From Anaerolineae bacterium (GTDB taxonomy: Bacteria > Chloroflexota > Anaerolineae > Promineifilales > Promineifilaceae): a DNA stretch of 64,000 nucleotides. The stretch lies in contig JADLAX010000010.1 of NCBI GenBank assembly GCA_020848035.1, positions 1 through 64,000 on the forward strand, given 5' to 3'. Below the pieces are notes generated by a model. That model worked only from the letters and a program-made list of their open reading frames with translations. It did not search any database and was not told the DNA's origin. This document shows positions 56,372-64,000 of the stretch, piece by piece. Made by a program: the position numbers and the translations under genes. The first letter of the stretch is position 1; every line of letters begins with the position of its first letter.

Positions 56372-58603
56372 ATGACCAACACTCAACACACCTTTCGCGT
56401 CACCGGGATGGACTGCGCCAGCTGTGCCCAGACCGTCGAAAGTGGCGTGGCCCGGCTGGCGGGCGTAGAAAGCTGCCAGCTTAATTTCACTACCGAAACC
56501 TTGCGCGTGTCGGGTACGGCCGTTCCCCAAACCATCATCAGCCGCATTCAAGAGCTGGGGTACGACGTGGCCGCCCCGGACGAAAAAATCGAGAAAGCCG
56601 AAGTGCACAACTTCTGGCAGTTTATGCGCCAGCGGCCGGAAACCACCCTGGCCCTGGTCGGCGTTCTGCTTATTTTGCCTGGCCTGCTCTTCAATGAACT
56701 GCTGCCCATGCTCGGCTGGGAACACCCCCTGCTGGACCTGTCTTCCGTGGCGGCGCTGGTGCTGGCGGGCTGGCCCATCGCCCGTAGTGGCTGGCGCTCC
56801 CTGCGCATCAACCACGAACTCACCATCAACGCCCTCATGACCATTGCCGCCGTCGGCGCGGTGTTCATCGGTGCCTACACTGAAGCCGGGCTGGTGATGG
56901 TGCTCTTTGCCATCGGCGAGGCACTGGAAGGGTACACGGCCGATCGCGCCCGCAGCAGCATTCGCAGCCTGATGAAAGTGTCACCCCAAACCGCCACGGT
57001 AATGCGCCCTTGCCTGGATTGCCAGGAGCATCTGGGCCAGAATGGCTACACGCAAGGCGAGTGCCCGGTTTGCGGCATCGAGCCACATCGGGTGCCGATT
57101 GAAGAAGTGAAGCTGGGTGAAACGGTGGTGGTGAAACCAGGGGAAAGGGTGCCGGTCGACGGCCGTATCCTCAGCGGCAGCTCCACGGTCGACCAATCGA
57201 CCATCACCGGGGAAAGTGCGCCCATTGCGCGGCAGCCGGGCGAGACCGTGTTTGCCAGCAGCATCAACGGCGCGGGGGTGCTGCACCTGGAGGTGACCCA
57301 CCTGGCCGAGGACAGCACCATCAGCCGCCTCATCCGCCTGGTGGAAGAGGCGCAAGAGCGGCGCGCCCCGGCGCAGCGTTTCATCGACCGTTTTGCCCGC
57401 GTCTATACCCCCGCCGTGGTCGTGCTGGCCATCCTGGTGGCCATTGTGCCGCCGCTGCTGTGGCAGCAGCCATTTATCGATCCCATCACGCCGACCAACG
57501 GCTGGCTCTACCGGGCGCTGGCGCTGCTGGTGGTCGCCTGCCCCTGCGCCCTGGTGATCAGCATCCCGGTCAGCCTGGTCAGCGCCTTGAGCAATGCGGC
57601 CAAAAACGGCGTGTTGGTTAAAGGTGGCGCGTATTTGGAAGCGCTCAGCCAGGTGAAGCTGGTGGCCTTCGACAAAACGGGCACGCTCACCCAGGGCAAA
57701 CCGGCCGTGACCCACTTTCAATCGGTGGCCTGCCAGGGCAACGGCTGTGATCCCTGCACCGATTTACTGGGCCTGACGCACGCCGTGGAGCGCTCCAGCG
57801 AGCATCCCCTGGCGCAGGCGGTGGCCCAGGCCGCCGGGGCACACGCGGTGCAAAACCGGTATCCCGCCGCCACCGACGTGCAGGCGCGGATTGGCGCGGG
57901 CATTGCCGGGACGGTCAACGGCCGTCAGGTAATCATCGGCAGCCATCGTGCCTTCAACGAGCTGCCCCACGACGCCCACTGCGACGCCATCACCGCCGCC
58001 GAGGCCAGCGGCCTGACCGCCATGCTGGTGACGGCCGATGAGCAGTATCTGGGCTACCTGACCGTGGCCGACCAGGTGCGCGCGGATGCGGCAACGGCTG
58101 TTTCTCACCTGCACGATCTTGGCCTGCAAACGGCCATGCTCACCGGGGACAACGAAGCTACGGCGCAAACCATCGCCGGGCAGACGGGCATCGACCGGGT
58201 GTTTGCCAGCCTGCTGCCGGAAGAGAAGGTGGGCAAGATTGAGGAGCTGTTGGGTGAATACGGCCGTGTGGCCATGCTCGGTGATGGCATCAACGACGCC
58301 CCGGCCCTGGCCAGCGCCACCGTGGGCATTGCCATGGGCGCGGCGGGCACAGACCAGGCCATGGAAACGGCCGACATCGCCCTGATGCACGATGATTTGA
58401 GCAAGCTGCCCTTCGCCATCCGCCTCAGCCGGGCGGCGATGCGCACCGTGCGCGTCAACGTGGCCCTCAGCCTGGGGCTGAAGGCGGCCTTTTTGGTGGC
58501 GGTGCTGTTCGGCTTTGGCACCATGTGGCTGGCCGTTCTGGCCGACATGGGCGCATCGCTCCTGGTAACGCTCAACGGGATGCGGCTCGCCAAATTCCGA
58601 TAA
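56372..58603 (+). CDS. Zn/Cd/Pb-type heavy-metal P1B-ATPase
   Basis: A 743-residue metal efflux pump. HMA domain with GMDCASC (C15, C18), eight predicted membrane helices, the CPC metal site in VACPCALVISIPVSLVSALSNAAKNGVLVKGG near 389, phosphorylation motif DKTGTLTQGK near 433, SEHPLAQAV, and GDGINDAPALASA. The CPC-helix context matches the ZntA/CadA (P1B-2) group. An unusual insertion near residues 213-236 carries CLDC and CPVC, a zinc-ribbon-like pair in the actuator domain, and CQGNGCDPC lies in the nucleotide domain. It is expressed from a MerR-type promoter and should export divalent soft metals. Confidence 0.92.
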   Translation: MTNTQHTFRVTGMDCASCAQTVESGVARLAGVESCQLNFTTETLRVSGTAVPQTIISRIQELGYDVAAPDEKIEKAEVHNFWQFMRQRPETTLALVGVLLILPGLLFNELLPMLGWEHPLLDLSSVAALVLAGWPIARSGWRSLRINHELTINALMTIAAVGAVFIGAYTEAGLVMVLFAIGEALEGYTADRARSSIRSLMKVSPQTATVMRPCLDCQEHLGQNGYTQGECPVCGIEPHRVPIEEVKLGETVVVKPGERVPVDGRILSGSSTVDQSTITGESAPIARQPGETVFASSINGAGVLHLEVTHLAEDSTISRLIRLVEEAQERRAPAQRFIDRFARVYTPAVVVLAILVAIVPPLLWQQPFIDPITPTNGWLYRALALLVVACPCALVISIPVSLVSALSNAAKNGVLVKGGAYLEALSQVKLVAFDKTGTLTQGKPAVTHFQSVACQGNGCDPCTDLLGLTHAVERSSEHPLAQAVAQAAGAHAVQNRYPAATDVQARIGAGIAGTVNGRQVIIGSHRAFNELPHDAHCDAITAAEASGLTAMLVTADEQYLGYLTVADQVRADAATAVSHLHDLGLQTAMLTGDNEATAQTIAGQTGIDRVFASLLPEEKVGKIEELLGEYGRVAMLGDGINDAPALASATVGIAMGAAGTDQAMETADIALMHDDLSKLPFAIRLSRAAMRTVRVNVALSLGLKAAFLVAVLFGFGTMWLAVLADMGASLLVTLNGMRLAKFR

Positions 58604-58606
58604 CCG

Positions 58607-58670
58607 GATTTTCCCGGAAACTGCCTGGAAGCGTTCTACGAACGGAAGTTAAGCAGTTTCCGGGAAAATC
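58607..58670. repeat. GATTTTCCCGGAAACTGC hairpin after the P-ATPase
   Basis: GATTTTCCCGGAAACTGC (58607-58624) pairs perfectly with GCAGTTTCCGGGAAAATC (58653-58670), 3 nt after the stop codon. An 18-bp stem with a 28-nt loop. Confidence 0.85.
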
Positions 58671-58748
58671 AAAAAGAACGCCAGTTATAACAAACATGTA
58701 CCGTTCACCTGTACCAGGATAGATAGACGCCCCTCAACCGGTTTCCTA

Positions 58749-58801
58749 CAGTCACAATAGACTGTTTTATAGATTGGGCCATCCGTGGAGAATGGCCCAA
58801 T
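58749..58801 (+). promoter_or_regulatory. Dyad and leader hairpin before the DUF305 gene
   Basis: CAGTC-ACAATA-GACTG (58749-58764) is an interrupted dyad next to TTTATAGAT, a possible -10. ATTGGGCCAT (58773-58782) pairs with ATGGCCCAAT (58792-58801). Both are consistent with a regulated promoter, but no regulator is identified. Confidence 0.4.
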
Positions 58802-58823
58802 CTCTGCATGAGGAGACCCATTT

Positions 58824-59366
58824 ATGGACGACAAACAAAACAACCACCAGGGCAGCTATGGCAGATTCGCGGCGATGATCGGCACCTCGATGGTGATCAT
58901 GTATGGCCTGATGTATTTAAACTCTTACCAGATTGTGGACCACGCCTGGTTTAGCGAAACGCGGCTGTTTATGACCGGCATGATGGGCGGCGCGATGGCC
59001 GCCGTGATGATGATGTACATGCTAGGCATGTATCGCAACAAGAAGGCGAATACGGCCGTTTTTGTGGGAGCGGCCGTTTTACTACTGGGGTCTCTCTGGC
59101 TGGTACGCAGCCAGGCCACTGTGGATGATGTGGATTACATGGAGGGCATGGTTCCGCATCATTCCATTGCCATCTTAACCAGCGAACGAGCCGGGATTGA
59201 AGACCCCCGGGTCCGCGAACTGGCGGATCAGATCATCGAATCGCAGCGCACCGAAATTAAGGAGATGGAGTGGCTCATTGAGGACATTCGGGCCAACGAC
59301 ATTGCTGAAACCCAGGAAGAAGCAAGCGCCAGGCCTGTGCCAGATTTTTCGTCAAGTCCGGAATAA
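58824..59366 (+). CDS. DUF305-containing membrane protein
   Basis: A 180-residue inner-membrane protein. Three hydrophobic helices (about 15-33, 46-68, 76-94) precede a DUF305 segment: DDVDYMEGMVPHHSIAILTSERAG and IIESQRTEIKEMEWLIED. DUF305 proteins often sit beside copper and other metal-resistance genes and bind metal through the MxxHHxxAI motif; here MVPHHSIAI keeps both histidines. Located 220 nt after the heavy-metal ATPase on the same strand, so a metal-handling role is likely. GAGGAG precedes the ATG. Confidence 0.82.
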   Translation: MDDKQNNHQGSYGRFAAMIGTSMVIMYGLMYLNSYQIVDHAWFSETRLFMTGMMGGAMAAVMMMYMLGMYRNKKANTAVFVGAAVLLLGSLWLVRSQATVDDVDYMEGMVPHHSIAILTSERAGIEDPRVRELADQIIESQRTEIKEMEWLIEDIRANDIAETQEEASARPVPDFSSSPE

Positions 59367-59380
59367 ATTGCCTCTTCAAG

Positions 59381-59482
59381 TCTCGTTCCCACGCTCGGCG
59401 TGGGAATGCAGGGACGGCGCTCTGCGCCGCGAATGGGACGCGGGAGCGTCCCAATCTTCATTCCACGCCAAGCGTGGAACGA
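59381..59482. repeat. Nested TCGTTCCCACGC inverted repeat
   Basis: Outer arms CTCGTTCCCACGC / GCGTGGAACGAG enclose TTCCCACGC-GCGTGGGAA, GGCGC-GCGCC, GGGACGC-GCGTCCC and TTCCACGC-GCGTGGAA hairpins. It lies between the DUF305 and LysM genes. Confidence 0.75.
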
Positions 59483-59519
59483 GTTTATGGGGAGAATTGT
59501 GGAACGACCTCGTGGCGGT

Positions 59520-59548
59520 TTGACATAATTTCATTTTCTGCCTAATAT
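59520..59548 (+). promoter_or_regulatory. Consensus promoter of the LysM lipoprotein gene
   Basis: TTGACA (59520-59525) and TAATAT (59543-59548) are separated by 17 bp. The GTG start follows about 58 nt later. Confidence 0.75.
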
Positions 59549-59606
59549 TTTGGGCATTGCAAAGTTATGCTGCTGGCTACGCGAATTTCTCGCAAAATGA
59601 GGTGGT

Positions 59607-60719
59607 GTGTTGAAGCGTTCCGTAATTTTTTTCTTCCTGATTGTGATTCTTGGGCTGGCGGCCTGTGACCAGCTGCGACCACCACCCACCGAAACGGCCG
59701 TTCTGCCTCCCACCACCACACGCATTCCCCTACCGCAAGCCACGGCCGAAACCATCGAGGGGCGCCCGGAGACGACGGCGGAAGTCACCGCCACACCCGC
59801 CCTCACCGCTACGGCGACGTTGACGCAGACGGCCGTTATCTACGTCATCCAGCCCGGCGATACCCTGGCCACCATCAGCAACCGCTTTGAAGTGTCGGTG
59901 CAAGAGCTGGCTGAAGCCAACGATATTACCAATCCCAACAACATTGCTGCGGGCCAGGTGCTGGTCATTCCCGATCAGGAAGTTCCTACTCCAGTCCCCC
60001 CTACCGACACGCCGGAGCCAACCAACACACCCCAAATCGAACCCACGGAAACCAGCAGCGAAGATGAAGAAACGGCCGTTCCCCCCGAAGACCTGGAACC
60101 CACTGGCCGTCTGGAGCTGACCCACCCGCTGCAAATGGTGGTGGAAGAGAGCGGCGTCATTACCGTGGAAATCATCGCCGACCCGGAGCTGGCTGAAATT
60201 GGCGAGCACGAGCCGCACATCACCGGCGTGGTGCGCATTGACGCCAGCTACGACGACGGCGAACGCGCCTTCTACGAGCAAACAGTAGCGCTTTTCCCGC
60301 TCATGTCGGCCGAGCTGAACGCCCCGGCGTTTGAGGTGTTTCCCAGCAGCGGCAGCAACGTGCGCCTGCCGCGCGTTATCAGCACCACGCTGCCTGCGGT
60401 GTGGACCTGGGACATCATCGCCACCACGCCCGGCGAGGCGCAGGTGATTACGCTGAATTTGTACAAGGAACCAGAGTCGGAATTGGAGCTCCCCATCCTG
60501 ACACAGAGCATTTCGCGCAATATCCAGGTAGTGGCCAAAAGCCGCTGGAGCCAGCTGGTTGATGGCCTGGCCGACAACGTGCTGCTGCTGTTGGGCACCG
60601 GCGGTCCGCTGGGATTGCTGCTGGCCTACCTGACCTACCGCGCCACCCGCGAAAACGAGCGGCTGAAAAAGGAAGTGGCCCGGCGGCAAGAGCCAGGGCG
60701 CGTGAAACGTGAAGCGTGA
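59607..60719 (+). CDS. LysM-domain lipoprotein with C-terminal membrane helix
   Basis: A 370-residue cell-surface lipoprotein. Signal peptide with lipobox LGLAAC (C20), a Thr/Pro-rich linker, one LysM peptidoglycan-binding domain (about 76-122; YVIQPGDTLATISNRFEVSVQELAEANDITNPNNIAAGQVLVIP), a second Pro/Thr linker, a beta-rich region (about 170-300), and a transmembrane helix near 330-350 (NVLLLLGTGGPLGLLLAYL) with a charged tail. GTG 59607 is the start. The final residues (GRVKREA) and stop are encoded by the repeat at 60701-60756. Function unknown beyond wall binding. Confidence 0.8.
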   Translation: MLKRSVIFFFLIVILGLAACDQLRPPPTETAVLPPTTTRIPLPQATAETIEGRPETTAEVTATPALTATATLTQTAVIYVIQPGDTLATISNRFEVSVQELAEANDITNPNNIAAGQVLVIPDQEVPTPVPPTDTPEPTNTPQIEPTETSSEDEETAVPPEDLEPTGRLELTHPLQMVVEESGVITVEIIADPELAEIGEHEPHITGVVRIDASYDDGERAFYEQTVALFPLMSAELNAPAFEVFPSSGSNVRLPRVISTTLPAVWTWDIIATTPGEAQVITLNLYKEPESELELPILTQSISRNIQVVAKSRWSQLVDGLADNVLLLLGTGGPLGLLLAYLTYRATRENERLKKEVARRQEPGRVKREA

Positions 60720-60756
60720 AGTCTCTCTGGTCACGTTTCACGTTTCACGCATCACG
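60701..60756. repeat. GTGAAACGTGAAGCGTGA hairpin forming a gene's 3' end
   Basis: CGTGAAACGTGAAGCGTGA (60701-60719) pairs with TCACGTTTCACGTTTCACGC (60731-60750). The LysM gene's last codons and TGA lie in the left arm. The right side to 60770 is nearly identical, in reverse complement, to 56128-56164. Confidence 0.85.
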
Positions 60757-60794
60757 GGCTGTAAACCGCCTGAATTCTCAAAGAGCCTTCAGTT

Positions 60795-62792
60795 TTAGCC
60801 TGGGGATTTACCCCCTGGTTGTTTAACGGGGAGCAGAATGTGGAAGCGGCTGCCGGGGCAGGTAGTTTCGTCGTAGCCATCGCTTTCGGCCCAGATACGG
60901 CCGTTGTGCGCCACCACCACCCCACGCGCAATCGCCAGCCCCAGGCCCGCACCACCCCCCTTGAAGCTGGTTTTGCCCGATGAGTGCAGCATCACCTGGC
61001 CGGTCTGGTAAAACTTTTCAAAGATCAATTCTTTCACGTCGGGCGAGATGCCCACGCCGCTGTCTTTGATCACCAACTCCACCGCCCCGGCTGGCGGCAG
61101 ACCACCAGACTCCACGGGGAGGAAACGGCCGTACACGCCAATCTTGCCCCCATCTGGCGTATATTTGATGGCGTTAATCAGCACCTGATAAAACACCTTT
61201 TGCAGCGCCTCCACATCCCCCTCCACCTCGGGCAGGCGGCTTAAATCGGTATGGCTCAGGGTAATCTTTCGCTGTTCAAGCGCCTCCCTGAAGCGGTTGC
61301 CAATCTGGCGCAGCAGGAAAGCCAGGTCCACCGGAGCCAGATAGAGGTCCAGCGAACTGCTGTCGATTTTGGCCACGTCCAGCATGCTTTGCACCACCTC
61401 TTCCATGCGGGTTGCGCCACGACCAATGCCTTCGGCCCACTTCAAATGGTACTCGTTGGCCTTGATGTCGTCGTCGTCCAGCAGCATTTGGGCGTTGAAG
61501 TTGACGATGGTCAGCGGCGTGCGCAGTTCGTGCGAGGCGATGGTGATGAAGTCGGTTTTGGTTTTGTCCAGGCGTTCGAGACGGCCGTATGCCTCCTGCA
61601 GCGCCTGGGTCCGTTCCGTCACTTTTTGTTCCAACTGATGGTTAAAGTGTTTGATTTCGGTATAGAGCTGCGCGTTTTCCAGGGCGATGGCCACCTGGTC
61701 GGCCAGCAGCTGGAAGTTGGGAATCTCATCTGGGGAAAACGCGCCATAGCGGTCGCTTTGAAGGTCGAGCACACCCAGCACCCGGTCGGCCATTTTGAGC
61801 GGCAGCAAAATTTCCGATAGCGCATTGGGCGCTTTTTCAGCCGGGTCATAGCGGAAGTCGCGGGTGATGTCATCGATGCACAACGGCCGTCCGTTGGCCA
61901 GCACCCAGCCCACCAACCCCTTCAAACCGGCGCGCAGCTGCAAGCCGCCCGGCAAAATGCCCGACCCAGCTTCAGCCACCGCCTCAATCGCCAGCCGACT
62001 TTTGTTGGGCAAGAAAACCCCCACGTAAAAGACGTTATAGCGCTGCCAGATGAGCGTAGCGATTTGATCCAGCAGCGCTTCCAGCTCCAAGATGGAGGTG
62101 ATGCGCTGCCCAACGGCATAGCTGGTTTGCTGCTGGCTGGCGCGCTGCACCAGTTCAGACCGCTGCCGCTGCTCCACAATGCGCAAAATTTCGGCGCGCT
62201 GCAGGGCGTGCAGGCGCACCCAGTGGGCCACCTGCCCGGTGAAGGTGGCCACAAACAGCATCACGCCAAAATAGCTCCAATCGCTCCCGGCAATCGGGCT
62301 GAGCCAGATAAAAATAGCCCAGGCCACCCAGCAAAATGCCTGCATGGCGCTGTACCACCAGCCAGAGGTAAACATCACCCCGGCGCCAAACAGAAAGAGG
62401 GCCAGGTTGGCCGACTGCTTGGGTTCGTTGTTGTAGTAAAAGCGGAGCAAAATGGTGAAGAGGATGACGAAGGCGACAACGGCCGTTGCCAATTCAGCAT
62501 ACTTCGGCGATACCCGGTCTTGCAGCAGCACCACGAAGCCCACGAACAGAAAAGCAGCACTGCCCCAGGCTACCCATACCATCGCCAGCTGGCCACGCTC
62601 GCTCAGAAAATACTGCTGGATGAGCGCGTAAGCCACAAACATCAGGCTAAAGCTAACGTAAATAAATGGCAGCCCGTCCATCTGCGTGCGGTGCAGGGCA
62701 GCGTCGATTTGTGGCCGGGGCAAGTCCCGGTAATCCAAACGAGCAAACTGCCGCAGGCGCTGCCGGAAAAGTTGGTAAAACGAGGGCTTCAT
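60795..62792 (-). CDS. Membrane histidine kinase with GAF domain
   Basis: A 665-residue kinase. Six hydrophobic helices (about 40-195) form the membrane part. A GAF domain follows (about 225-385; ILELEALLDQIATLIWQRYNVFYVGVFL ... GRPLCIDDITRDFRYDP), then a HisKA domain with ITIASHELRTPLTIVNF near 420 and a HATPase with VLINAIKYTPDGG, IKDSGVGISPDVKELIFEKFYQ and GGAGLGLAIARGVV. No response regulator is adjacent, so the partner is elsewhere. Confidence 0.87.
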   Translation of the reverse strand: MKPSFYQLFRQRLRQFARLDYRDLPRPQIDAALHRTQMDGLPFIYVSFSLMFVAYALIQQYFLSERGQLAMVWVAWGSAAFLFVGFVVLLQDRVSPKYAELATAVVAFVILFTILLRFYYNNEPKQSANLALFLFGAGVMFTSGWWYSAMQAFCWVAWAIFIWLSPIAGSDWSYFGVMLFVATFTGQVAHWVRLHALQRAEILRIVEQRQRSELVQRASQQQTSYAVGQRITSILELEALLDQIATLIWQRYNVFYVGVFLPNKSRLAIEAVAEAGSGILPGGLQLRAGLKGLVGWVLANGRPLCIDDITRDFRYDPAEKAPNALSEILLPLKMADRVLGVLDLQSDRYGAFSPDEIPNFQLLADQVAIALENAQLYTEIKHFNHQLEQKVTERTQALQEAYGRLERLDKTKTDFITIASHELRTPLTIVNFNAQMLLDDDDIKANEYHLKWAEGIGRGATRMEEVVQSMLDVAKIDSSSLDLYLAPVDLAFLLRQIGNRFREALEQRKITLSHTDLSRLPEVEGDVEALQKVFYQVLINAIKYTPDGGKIGVYGRFLPVESGGLPPAGAVELVIKDSGVGISPDVKELIFEKFYQTGQVMLHSSGKTSFKGGGAGLGLAIARGVVVAHNGRIWAESDGYDETTCPGSRFHILLPVKQPGGKSPG

Positions 62793-62897
62793 GACAGAAA
62801 CAGGGTCTCCACGGGAAAAGTTGAGGAATTATACCTGAGAAGCGCCAGAAATCGCAGTCGCCATTTTAGCCGATTCGTGTTTCAATATGAAAACAAA

Positions 62898-62959
62898 CCG
62901 CAGAGACGCAGAGAATGCAAAGATTTTTTCCAAACTCTGCGCCCTCTGCGTCTCTGCGG
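62898..62959. repeat. CCGCAGAGACGCAGAG inverted repeat
   Basis: CCGCAGAGACGCAGAG (62898-62913) pairs perfectly with CTCTGCGTCTCTGCGG (62944-62959) around a 30-nt loop. It lies between the divergent kinase and peptidase genes. Similar sequences are, from memory, common in intergenic DNA of many bacteria. Confidence 0.8.
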
Positions 62960-63008
62960 TGAAAACAGAATCAAATAGAATCCACCAAACCGCAAGGAGA
63001 GCACAACT

Positions 63009-64000
63009 ATGTCTGGTGTTGCCAAAAAGCGCAGTGAAATTGCCCAGCAGTATCAATGGGATGTTGAATCGATTTTTGCCACGGCCGAAGCGTGGGAAAC
63101 GGCCGTTACCAATCTCCAGGAACAGCTCAAAAATATTGCCACCTTTAAGGGGCGGCTCAGCGAAGGCCCAGCCGTGCTGGCGGATTATTTTGCAGCGGCC
63201 GATGAGATGATGACGGCCGTTGGCAAAGTGTACGTGTATGCCAGCCTGAGCTACAGCGTAGACACCAACAACCAGGCGGCCGCCGCCCGCAACGACCGCG
63301 CCCGCGGGCTGTTTGGCATGGCGATGGCCGCCAACGCCTTTGCCCAGCCCGAAATGCTGGCCATCGGCTTTGCTACGCTGCGCGATTGGCTGACCCAGGA
63401 TGAGCGGCTGGCCGACTATGGCCATTATCTGAACCAGTTGGAGCAGCAGCAGGCGCACGTGCGCTCCGCCGAAGTGGAGCAGGTGCTGGGTTTGGTGCGC
63501 GATTCATTCAGCACCGCCGCGGCCACCCACGGCGTGCTGGCCAATGCCGACCTGAAGTTTGAACCGGCCGTGGGCAGCGATGGCCAAAGCTACGACATCA
63601 CCCAGGGCACCATCGACGGCCTGGTAACCCACGCCGACCGCGCCGTGCGCCGCACCGCCTGGACCCATTACGCCGACACCCACCTGGCCTTCAAAAACAC
63701 GATGGCCAACGCCCTGGCCGCTGGCGTGAAGCAGGATGTGTTCAGCATGCGGGTGCGCGGCTACAAAAATTCGCTGGAAGCGGCGCTCGCCAGCAACTTC
63801 ATCCCCACCGAGGTTTTCCACAACCTGATCAACACCTATAAGGCCAATCTGCCCACCTGGCACCGCTACTGGAACATCCGCCGCCGGGCGCTGGGCTACG
63901 ACAGGCTGTACCCGTACGACGTGAAGGCACCGCTGTCGCTGGACCCGCCGCATGTGAGCTATGAAACGGCCGTTGATTGGATCGCCACCGGCATGTTACC
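63009..64000 (+). CDS. pepF: Oligoendopeptidase F (M3 family), 5' part
   Basis: The first 330 residues of a metallopeptidase that hydrolyses cytosolic oligopeptides. The start MSGVAKKRSEIAQQYQWDVESIFATAEAWE and the helical PepF N-terminal region (FKGRLSEGPAVLADYF, VYVYASLSYSVDTNNQAAAARNDRARGLF, LASNFIPTEVFHNLINTYKANLPTWHRYWNIRRRALG) match the family. The HExxH zinc site lies beyond the window. AAGGAG stands 8 nt before the ATG. Confidence 0.9.
   Translation, partial: MSGVAKKRSEIAQQYQWDVESIFATAEAWETAVTNLQEQLKNIATFKGRLSEGPAVLADYFAAADEMMTAVGKVYVYASLSYSVDTNNQAAAARNDRARGLFGMAMAANAFAQPEMLAIGFATLRDWLTQDERLADYGHYLNQLEQQQAHVRSAEVEQVLGLVRDSFSTAAATHGVLANADLKFEPAVGSDGQSYDITQGTIDGLVTHADRAVRRTAWTHYADTHLAFKNTMANALAAGVKQDVFSMRVRGYKNSLEAALASNFIPTEVFHNLINTYKANLPTWHRYWNIRRRALGYDRLYPYDVKAPLSLDPPHVSYETAVDWIATGML

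Overview
The window reads as bacterial chromosome of moderately high GC. It resembles Chloroflexota of the Anaerolineae/Caldilineae/Ardenticatenia type. That placement is an inference from gene style: giant kinase-cyclase-AAA-TPR regulators, multi-domain sensor kinases, BMP-type transporters, a LysM lipoprotein with a Thr/Pro-rich linker, and many palindromic intergenic repeats. No rRNA, tRNA or CRISPR array was seen. The octamer ACGGCCGT recurs about 110 times (by eye), roughly once per 580 bp, in genes on both strands, and behaves like a genome-specific highly iterated palindrome.

Region 1 (1-7.7 kb): NAD-dependent DNA ligase (ligA, apparently leaderless), a class I mannose-6-phosphate isomerase, and a 1404-residue Ser/Thr kinase-class III cyclase-AAA ATPase-TPR protein.

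Region 2 (7.7-18.3 kb): a phosphate-response block. A PhoR-like kinase and PhoB-like regulator overlap by ATGA. They are followed by an MshEN-like/Usp protein, pstS, pstC, pstA, pstB, a second Usp-like protein, an NptA-like Na/Pi symporter and a tandem Usp protein. Two intergenic sites carry TGTTACC direct repeats on an 11-bp period just upstream of transcription units, so they are strong Pho-box candidates. No phoU is present.

Region 3 (18.3-30.3 kb), mostly minus strand: a RibD_C-type reductase, a YjhG/YagF-type xylonate dehydratase, a lone tyrosine recombinase, GAPDH, acetoacetyl-CoA synthetase, a small DUF6295-like protein and a dienelactone hydrolase. A GNAT acetyltransferase, HpaH-type hydratase and nitroreductase follow on the plus strand.

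Region 4 (29.5-45.9 kb): a purine/ureide-type catabolic island. A GntR/UTRA regulator faces ygeY, ygeW, a 491-residue fold-type II PLP enzyme (in the place ygeX would occupy), a BMP-type ABC importer (two permeases, a binding protein with two tandem BMP domains, a dual ATPase), a CodA-like amidohydrolase, a fused [2Fe-2S]/molybdopterin xanthine-dehydrogenase-type enzyme and an LLM flavin oxidoreductase. The set overlaps the E. coli ygeWXY/xdhD island and the gut-bacterial anaerobic uric-acid degradation cluster, but differs in several parts.

Region 5 (46-64 kb): a roadblock/longin-like protein beside a Rab/Ras-like small GTPase; a three-gene signalling operon (membrane kinase, Rcp1-like regulator, REC-PAS-PAS-kinase-REC); a class I glutamine amidotransferase; a DEAD-box helicase; a MerR regulator with a Zn/Cd-type P-ATPase behind a 20-bp-spacer promoter; a DUF305 membrane protein; a LysM lipoprotein; a GAF sensor kinase; and the start of an oligoendopeptidase F gene cut by the window edge.

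Almost every inter-operon gap holds a hairpin-forming repeat. Many begin at, or supply, the stop codon of the upstream gene.
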